A stretch of 29,532 nucleotides of DNA from CALHVX01 sp038757945 (GTDB lineage Bacteria; Pseudomonadota; Gammaproteobacteria; Pseudomonadales; Azotimanducaceae), in contig JBCDGJ010000048.1 in assembly GCA_038757945.1 (NCBI GenBank), positions 1 to 29,532 of the forward strand, read 5' to 3'. Under the pieces are notes generated by a model. The model did not search any database. It was not told the origin of the DNA and worked only from the letters and a program-made list of their open reading frames with translations. Position numbers and translations under genes: made by a program. Of the stretch, positions 24,531 to 29,532 are shown piece after piece. How positions within the stretch are numbered: position 1 is the stretch's first letter; every line of letters starts with the position of its first letter.

Positions 24531-25938
24531 GAATCGCCTTGGTTTCGAGGAACTCCTCGAGCCCCCAGGTGCTGAACTCGCGGCCGTTGCCCGACTGCTT
24601 GTAGCCGCCGAACGGGGCCGCCGGATCCACTCCGGAACCGTTCACGTGAATGTTCCCGGCTCGGATCTTGCGCGCGACGTCAGCCGCGCGCTTCGGATCG
24701 GCTGAGGATACGTAGCCGGACAGGCCGTAGGGCGTGTCGTTCGCAATGCGAACCGCATCTGCGTCGTCCTTGTAGCCAATCAGCGACAGCACCGGCCCGA
24801 AGATTTCTTCCTGCGCGATGGTCATGTCGTTGCTCACATGCGAGAACACGGTGGGCTTCACGAAGTAGCCGCGGTTCATGCCGTCCGGCCGGCCGACGCC
24901 TCCGGTTTCGAGCTTGGCGCCCTCGTCGATGCCTTTCTGGATCAGCGCCTGCACCTTCTCGAACTGGGCTGCGGAGACCAGCGGTCCAACCTGGCTGTCC
25001 GCTGCGGACGGATCGCCGACCTTGATGCTCTCGGCAGCCGCTTTGGCGATGGCGGCCGCTTCGTCCATGCGGGACTCAGGGACCAGCATGCGCGTCGGCG
25101 CGTTGCAGGACTGGCCGGTGTTGGTGCACATGCCGACCATGTCGCGAGCAATGACGGTCGGGAAGTCGGCGTCGTCGAGAATGATGTTCGCTGACTTGCC
25201 GCCCAGTTCCTGAGTGACCCGCTTGACGGTCTTCGCCGCGTTTTCGGCGACCGAAATACCCGCGCGGGTAGAGCCCGTGAAGGACATCATGTCCACGTCC
25301 GGATGGCTGCTCATGGCCACGCCAACGGACGGTCCGTCGCCGTTCACAAGGTTGAAGACGCCCGCGGGAATACCCGCTTCATGCACGGCTTCGGCAAACA
25401 GAACCGCATTCAGTGGCGCAACCTCTGACGGCTTCAGCACCATCGTGCAACCTGCAGCAATGGCCGGAGCGACCTTGGCGGCAATCTGGTTCAGCGGCCA
25501 GTTCCAGGGCGTGATCAGCCCGCAGACGCCGATCGGCTCACGAACGATGGTGTTGTTGCCGGAGGCTTCTTCAAAGGGAAATTCCTTCAACGCGTTGAGC
25601 GTGTACATGATGTGGCCGAGGCCGGCAGGGGCCTGCGCCGCGTTGGCCAGACCAACCGGTGCACCCATCTCCTGGGATACGATGCCAGCGATGTCGCCCA
25701 TCTTGCCCTTGTATGCCGCGACCAGCCGCTCCAGCATCGCGATCCGTTCCTCACGGGTCGTCTGCGAGAAGGTTTCGAAGGCAGCTTTGGCGGCGGCAAC
25801 GGCACGGTTAACGTCTTCGGCGCTGCCCATGGCGATCTTGCCGATGGCCTCTTCCGTGGCGGGGTTGATGACGTCGAGCGTCTCGTTGCCTGACGGCTCG
25901 ACCCACTCGCCATTGATGTAGAACTTGAGCGCATCCAT
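24511..25938 (-). CDS. NAD(P)-dependent aldehyde dehydrogenase
   Basis: Oxidises an aldehyde to the carboxylate. 475 residues, full family length, with all catalytic residues: Asn146 in TPWNWPL, Glu244 in ELGGKSAN, Cys278 in NTGQSCNAPTR, and the coenzyme-binding GSTRAG (222-227). The C-terminal EEIFGPVLS and GGYKQSGNGRE blocks are present. The frame extends upstream to 26004, but ATG 25938 is chosen because AGAGGGA precedes it and family similarity begins with FYINGEW. It is monocistronic and divergent from nei across about 225 bp. Substrate unknown; it resembles broad-specificity aliphatic or aromatic aldehyde dehydrogenases. Its stop codon lies inside the REP-like hairpin. Confidence 0.97.
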   Translation of the reverse strand: MDALKFYINGEWVEPSGNETLDVINPATEEAIGKIAMGSAEDVNRAVAAAKAAFETFSQTTREERIAMLERLVAAYKGKMGDIAGIVSQEMGAPVGLANAAQAPAGLGHIMYTLNALKEFPFEEASGNNTIVREPIGVCGLITPWNWPLNQIAAKVAPAIAAGCTMVLKPSEVAPLNAVLFAEAVHEAGIPAGVFNLVNGDGPSVGVAMSSHPDVDMMSFTGSTRAGISVAENAAKTVKRVTQELGGKSANIILDDADFPTVIARDMVGMCTNTGQSCNAPTRMLVPESRMDEAAAIAKAAAESIKVGDPSAADSQVGPLVSAAQFEKVQALIQKGIDEGAKLETGGVGRPDGMNRGYFVKPTVFSHVSNDMTIAQEEIFGPVLSLIGYKDDADAVRIANDTPYGLSGYVSSADPKRAADVARKIRAGNIHVNGSGVDPAAPFGGYKQSGNGREFSTWGLEEFLETKAILGYNAA

Positions 25939-26163
25939 GGTGGTTTCCCTCTCTGGTTGTGGCAGAAACCGCCGGAGTTTACGGCTTCGGCGGGCAAACC
26001 CCAAGCGGCGCCGGATCCGCGCGCCGGTAGAATTTCACGGGCCTTTGGCCGGCGGTCGCGTCTGCTCTCTTCCGGCCCCGGGGCGTCGCCTCGGGCCTGC
26101 CGTCGAGCGGCGGCCGAGGAACCGCCGGCACGGACCGGTAGCAGGTGAGGGAGCGTTGCAGCT

Positions 26164-27030
26164 ATGCCGGAAGGGCCAGAGATACGTCGTGCGGCGGACC
26201 GGATCGAGCGGGTGCTGGGTGGACAGGTGCTGGAGGAGGTCCGTTTCGATCGCACCGCGTTTCCCGCGCTGGCACGCCGCCAGCGCGCGCTGGTCGGAAG
26301 CCGGGTACTGCGGCTCGATACCCGCGGCAAGGCTCTGCTGACCCGCCTCGACAGTGGACTGTCGATCTACTCTCACAACCAGCTGTACGGCCGCTGGTAC
26401 GTGCGGGCGCGCGATGACTACCCTGTCACCAACCGCAGCCTGCGGCTGGCGCTGCATACGGCCGAGCATAGCGCGCTGCTGTACAGCGCTTCCGAAATCG
26501 ATCTGCTCGACGCGGCGGCGGAGGCGGAGCATCCGTTCCTGCGTAAGCTGGGTCCGGACCTGCTCGACCCCGCTCTGACCTGGCGGGTGCTCGCGGAACG
26601 GCTGGCTGCGCCGCAATTCGCCGGGCGCACGCTCGGAGCGCTTTACCTCGAGCAGGGGTTTCTGGCGGGCCTCGGCAACTACCTGCGCTCGGAGATCCTG
26701 TTCCATGCCGGGCTCTCGCCGTGGGCAAAGCCTGCGCTGCTGCGGCGTGGTGCTCTTGGCACGTTGGCCCGAACGACCCTCAAGATCGGCACCCGGGCTT
26801 ACCGCAGCGGCGGCGTGTGTAACCCGCCGCAGCTGTATCGAAGGCTCAAGCGCCGCTACCGTGAGGTTGATGGAGGCCACCCCCGGGGCGAGCACGAAGC
26901 CATTCGCTTCGCCGTCTTCGACCGTGCCGGGCTGCCCTGCCACACCTGTGGGACAGTCGTGGAAAAGACCGCCATCAGCGCCCGTCGGCTTTACTATTGT
27001 CCGGTCTGCCAGCGAGAGGGTGAACCCTGA
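26164..27030 (+). CDS. nei: Endonuclease VIII (DNA glycosylase/AP lyase)
   Basis: Base-excision repair enzyme for oxidised pyrimidines. The N-terminus MPEGPEIRRAAD gives the catalytic Pro2 and Glu3 (counting the initiator Met). Lys56 sits in TRGKALLT, and YSHNQLYG (69-76) and FLAGLGNYLRSEIL (166-179) match E. coli Nei closely. A C-terminal zinc finger has Cys259, Cys262, Cys279 and Cys282. At 288 residues it is slightly longer than the E. coli enzyme (263), with extra residues before the zinc finger (about 212-245). The crotonase gene starts 49 bp downstream, followed by a metalloprotease gene, so an operon is possible, though the functions look unrelated. Confidence 0.95.
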   Translation: MPEGPEIRRAADRIERVLGGQVLEEVRFDRTAFPALARRQRALVGSRVLRLDTRGKALLTRLDSGLSIYSHNQLYGRWYVRARDDYPVTNRSLRLALHTAEHSALLYSASEIDLLDAAAEAEHPFLRKLGPDLLDPALTWRVLAERLAAPQFAGRTLGALYLEQGFLAGLGNYLRSEILFHAGLSPWAKPALLRRGALGTLARTTLKIGTRAYRSGGVCNPPQLYRRLKRRYREVDGGHPRGEHEAIRFAVFDRAGLPCHTCGTVVEKTAISARRLYYCPVCQREGEP

Positions 27031-27079
27031 TCGGCACTTCGCTGCGGCGGCGCCAAGGCGGTACAGGATCTGGAATGTC

Positions 27080-28006
27080 ATGACGAGCGGTGAAGCGATC
27101 GGATCGGATACGGTCCAACCTGGCGAGGCCCAACCGGGTGAAGCTCGACCCGGGGCAGCGGAACGGGCAGCCGCGCAACGGTTGGATGGTGTGCTGGCGG
27201 GGCTGACCGGCGATGCACGGATCCGGTTCGAGCGGCGCGAGCAGGTCCTCTGGCTGACGATCGACCGGGAACAGCAACGCAATGCGCTGGCACTGTCGAT
27301 GCTCGACACCATTGCAAACATTGCACGCGCCATTGTCGCTTCGATGGGTGCGGACGACCCGCTGCCGGGTGTCCGCCTGCTGGTCATCCGCGGCGCTGGC
27401 GGGGCGCACTTTGCCGCCGGTGGAGATCTCAAGGAATTGGACGCGGTCCGCTCGCCGACGGCTGCCGAGCACATGTCGGCGCGCGGAATGACGGCGCTAC
27501 AGGCGGTTCGCGAATGCCCGGTGCCGGTTGTTGCGGCGCTCAACGGGGCGGCCCGCGGCGGTGGCGCAGAGCTTGCGCTGGCCTGCGATCTGCGCGTTGG
27601 GCATAGCGGCTCCGCGATCGGTTTTGTGCAGGCAACGCTGGGGCTGGCCCCCGCCTGGGGCGGGGGGCGCGATCTGCTGCAGCGCCTGGGCCCGGCTCGC
27701 GGACTTCTCAATTTGCTCGAGGCTGAGCTCAAGGTCGGGTTCGAGGCGGTAGCTGCGGGTCTTATGGATGAGGTGCTGGCGGATTCGGCGGACGCCTTTG
27801 CACCGGCGCTCGAACGCTTCGTCGTACGGTTGGCGCAACGGCCGCCGCAGGTTCAGGTTGCCCTCAAGGCGCTGGCGCGCGCGGTGGCCGACGGCGTGTC
27901 GCCGAACGCGCTCGCCGCGCTCGAGCGCAATCACCTGGCGCGGACCTGGGTGCATCCGGATCATTGGATGCTGGTCGAGGCCGCGGCGCGACGTCGCAAC
28001 CGGTGA
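27080..28006 (+). CDS. Crotonase (enoyl-CoA hydratase/isomerase) family protein, ECHDC1-like
   Basis: 308 residues acting on an acyl-CoA thioester. The oxyanion-hole segments are HFAAGGDLKEL (110-120) and NGAARGGGAELALACD (155-170). Glu164 matches the first catalytic glutamate of rat enoyl-CoA hydratase (Glu144), but the second (rat Glu164) is replaced by Gln184 (GFVQATLGL), so simple hydratase activity is unlikely. The following PAWGGGRDLL and LKVGFEAVAAGLMDEVL recall ethylmalonyl-CoA decarboxylase (ECHDC1), which is the best guess. The open frame extends far upstream within nei; ATG 27080 is used since a Pro/Gly/Glu-rich leader (10-30) then precedes the fold. Some of that leader may be untranslated. 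Confidence 0.88.
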   Translation: MTSGEAIGSDTVQPGEAQPGEARPGAAERAAAQRLDGVLAGLTGDARIRFERREQVLWLTIDREQQRNALALSMLDTIANIARAIVASMGADDPLPGVRLLVIRGAGGAHFAAGGDLKELDAVRSPTAAEHMSARGMTALQAVRECPVPVVAALNGAARGGGAELALACDLRVGHSGSAIGFVQATLGLAPAWGGGRDLLQRLGPARGLLNLLEAELKVGFEAVAAGLMDEVLADSADAFAPALERFVVRLAQRPPQVQVALKALARAVADGVSPNALAALERNHLARTWVHPDHWMLVEAAARRRNR

Positions 28007-28043
28007 CGTCGGCCTGGTCAGCATCACCGTTGAGGTTGCCGTT

Positions 28044-29375
28044 ATGAAGAGTCGATCCGCGAAGGCGATGAGTGCTGTGACGAGTGCACTACCCACCGGG
28101 CATTGGTCTGCCCTGCTGCTGCTTCTGCCGTTCGCCTGCGGGATCGGTGCCTGCGCTGCCGCCGTGTCCGAGGGAACGTACACCGCCTACTTCAGCGCCG
28201 AGCTCGAGCCCGTCGCCGGCGTGGCCCAGGCGGAGCTGCGGATCGAGCAGAGCGGCGACACCCTGCGGGAGCTGGATTTCGCCATGCCGGCGGAGCGCTA
28301 CGAAGTGCGCTCTGCGGATGGCGCTGTCGAGCGGTCCGGCGCTCGCGTCCGCTGGCGCGTGCCCGAGGGCGGCGGCACGTTGCGCTACAGCTACGTCGTA
28401 GCTAACAAGCGCGCCAATGGTGCCTATGATGCGCAGCTGAATGCCGCTGGGGCGCTGTTCCGCGGCGATGACCTGTTTCCGCCAGCTCGGGTGCGCATGC
28501 AGCGTGGGAGTCGCGGGCGCTCGCTGGTGCAGATCAATACGCCGGAGGGCTGGTCTGCCTGGACCCAGTACGGTGCGACAAACGAAGGCTTCGTGCCGGT
28601 TGCCGATCCACGCCGTGCGTTTGATCGCCCGACGGGCTGGATGATTGCCGGCGAGCTCGGCGTGCGCCTCGACAAGTTGCCCGATGTTGTCGTTGCCGTT
28701 GCCGCCTGGCAGGGCAGCTCGATTCGACGCAACGACCTTCTTGCTTTCCTGCGCCTGCATCTGGCTGAGGCGCGCCAGATTACCGGGCGGTTTCCGCCGC
28801 GGCTGCTCGTCGTCGCTGCCGATGATCCCTTCTGGCGTGGCGGGCTGTCGGCCACGCAATCGTTTTATCTCCACGGCGATCGTCCGCTGATCAGCGAAAA
28901 TGGCACCAGCACCGTTCTGCACGAGCTCATGCACGTTGCCATGCGGCTTGGCGGTGGCGAGGGTGGGGATTGGCTGATCGAGGGTATTGCTGAGTTTTAC
29001 AGTCTGGAGCTCATGCGCCGGATCGGCACCATATCCGAGGAGCGTTTCGCGGCGGCAATCGCCAGCCTCGAAAACTGGGGCAGGCAGGCGCCGTCGCTGT
29101 TCGTGGACCGCTCCGCAGGCCCCGTTACCGCGCGGGCTGTGGCGTTGCTGGCCGCGCTGGAGCAGCGTTGGGCCCGCGAGGAACCGAGCGCAGCCCGACG
29201 GCTCGATGCGGCCGTGCGGGCTGTGGTCGAGGCGGCAGAGCCGCTGACCCTTGCGCGCTTTCTGAGCGCGCTCGAGGGGGCCGGCGCATCGGCCGCGCTG
29301 CGGCAGTGGTTTGCTGACAGCGCCCGCGGCTCAACAACAGGCGCGGCTCAGAAAACAGGCGCGGCTCAAGAGTAG
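28044..29375 (+). CDS. Exported gluzincin-type metalloprotease, probable lipoprotein
   Basis: 443 residues. The signal peptide has a lipobox-like GIGAC (near residue 33), followed by a beta-rich domain (about 45-190) and a helical catalytic domain. The zinc site is His293-Glu-Leu-Met-His297 with Glu313 in WLIEGIAEFYSL as probable third ligand, 15 residues after His297 (M1 enzymes have about 18). This layout resembles M1/M61-like gluzincins, but I cannot name the family. The ATG at 28044 follows a TGAGGT. It is 37 bp behind the crotonase gene. The last residues (STTGAAQKTGAAQE) are encoded by a tandem repeat that runs on past the stop codon. Confidence 0.8.
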   Translation: MKSRSAKAMSAVTSALPTGHWSALLLLLPFACGIGACAAAVSEGTYTAYFSAELEPVAGVAQAELRIEQSGDTLRELDFAMPAERYEVRSADGAVERSGARVRWRVPEGGGTLRYSYVVANKRANGAYDAQLNAAGALFRGDDLFPPARVRMQRGSRGRSLVQINTPEGWSAWTQYGATNEGFVPVADPRRAFDRPTGWMIAGELGVRLDKLPDVVVAVAAWQGSSIRRNDLLAFLRLHLAEARQITGRFPPRLLVVAADDPFWRGGLSATQSFYLHGDRPLISENGTSTVLHELMHVAMRLGGGEGGDWLIEGIAEFYSLELMRRIGTISEERFAAAIASLENWGRQAPSLFVDRSAGPVTARAVALLAALEQRWAREEPSAARRLDAAVRAVVEAAEPLTLARFLSALEGAGASAALRQWFADSARGSTTGAAQKTGAAQE

Positions 29376-29444
29376 ACGCGGCTCAAAAATAGACGCGGCA
29401 CAAAGAACAGACGCCGCCTAGAGATAGATGCGGCTCAATAGTCC
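29323..29444. repeat. Degenerate tandem repeat, seven units of 17-18 bp, spanning a stop codon
   Basis: Units start at 29323, 29341, 29359, 29376, 29393, 29411 and 29428. The best conserved core is CGCGGCTCA followed by an A-rich end, usually AG. Units 1-3 encode the C-terminus of the metalloprotease, and the TAG stop (29373-29375) is the end of unit 3; units 4-7 are untranslated. Lengths alternate between 18 and 17 bases, so the frame is not kept. No recognised regulatory motif. The remaining 88 bp to the window edge hold no gene that I can support. Confidence 0.8.
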
Positions 29445-29532
29445 GGGACCCAGGACGGGACCGTGCTTGAAGACCGCTCGCGGCGGAGCGCCAATGTGTC
29501 CGCAGGGCTCCTCCGGCGAACGGTACCGCGAC

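Noticed and set aside
24360..24575. 71-residue plus-strand frame with a GAGGAG upstream
   Set aside because: It mostly translates the REP-like repeats (Arg/Ala-rich) and overlaps the aldehyde dehydrogenase end; no evidence of coding beyond the purine-rich stretch.
26035..27732. 565-residue minus-strand open frame across nei and the crotonase gene
   Set aside because: Low-complexity Pro/Arg/Ser/Ala translation with no family similarity; both plus-strand genes have complete catalytic motifs.

Overview
The window is GC-rich, densely coded bacterial DNA, most likely from an environmental (marine or soil) gammaproteobacterium. This is inferred from gene content: an Enterobacteria-like endonuclease VIII (Nei), an AtsA-like sulfatase, a Spinster-like MFS carrier, two GPH-family symporters, a Rieske ring-hydroxylase, a DUF1254/DUF1214 lipoprotein and a PEP-CTERM (exosortase-sorted) protein. 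No rRNA, tRNA, CRISPR array or intact insertion sequence was seen.

Layout. 0-4.4 kb (+): a small membrane protein, a Spinster-like transporter, a secreted arylsulfatase and a PuuE-like CE4 deacetylase-fold protein. 4.5-6.8 kb (-): a fatty acid hydroxylase/sterol desaturase coupled by an ATGA overlap to a DUF1254/DUF1214 lipoprotein gene that is broken by two frameshifts. 6.9-13.2 kb: a Crp/Fnr regulator, then a Rieske oxygenase - GPH symporter - TetR operon with a clear operator-like palindrome, a CmcJ/NvfI-type oxygenase on the minus strand and a second GPH symporter. This block looks like uptake and oxidative breakdown of one or more unidentified organic substrates.

13.2-16.6 kb is an accessory stretch: a PEP-CTERM protein, a stand-alone YopT-type (C58) cysteine protease homologue with the full Cys/His/Asp triad, and about 1.7 kb of mostly non-coding or decayed sequence with one short ORF behind a strong ribosome binding site.

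16.6-22.8 kb is a signalling locus: a membrane-anchored TPR protein overlapping a six-TM hybrid histidine kinase, facing a NarL-type response regulator (frameshifted in its HTH) that follows a small putative lipoprotein, plus a divergent secreted coiled-coil protein with a near-perfect Shine-Dalgarno. 22.8-24.2 kb (-): TetR regulator and CPBP membrane protease, with a promoter-overlapping palindrome. 24.2-29.5 kb: REP-like hairpins, an aldehyde dehydrogenase (-), then nei, a crotonase with an altered catalytic glutamate and a gluzincin-type metalloprotease lipoprotein (+). The last gene's stop codon lies inside a degenerate 17-18 bp tandem repeat.

Three separate frame breaks (two in DUF1254, one in the response regulator) mean that either the assembly has indel errors or these genes are decaying; reads must decide. 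The most noteworthy items are the free-standing YopT-like protease, the TPR/kinase/regulator locus, the TGAGACA palindrome of the Rieske operon and the stop-spanning tandem repeat.
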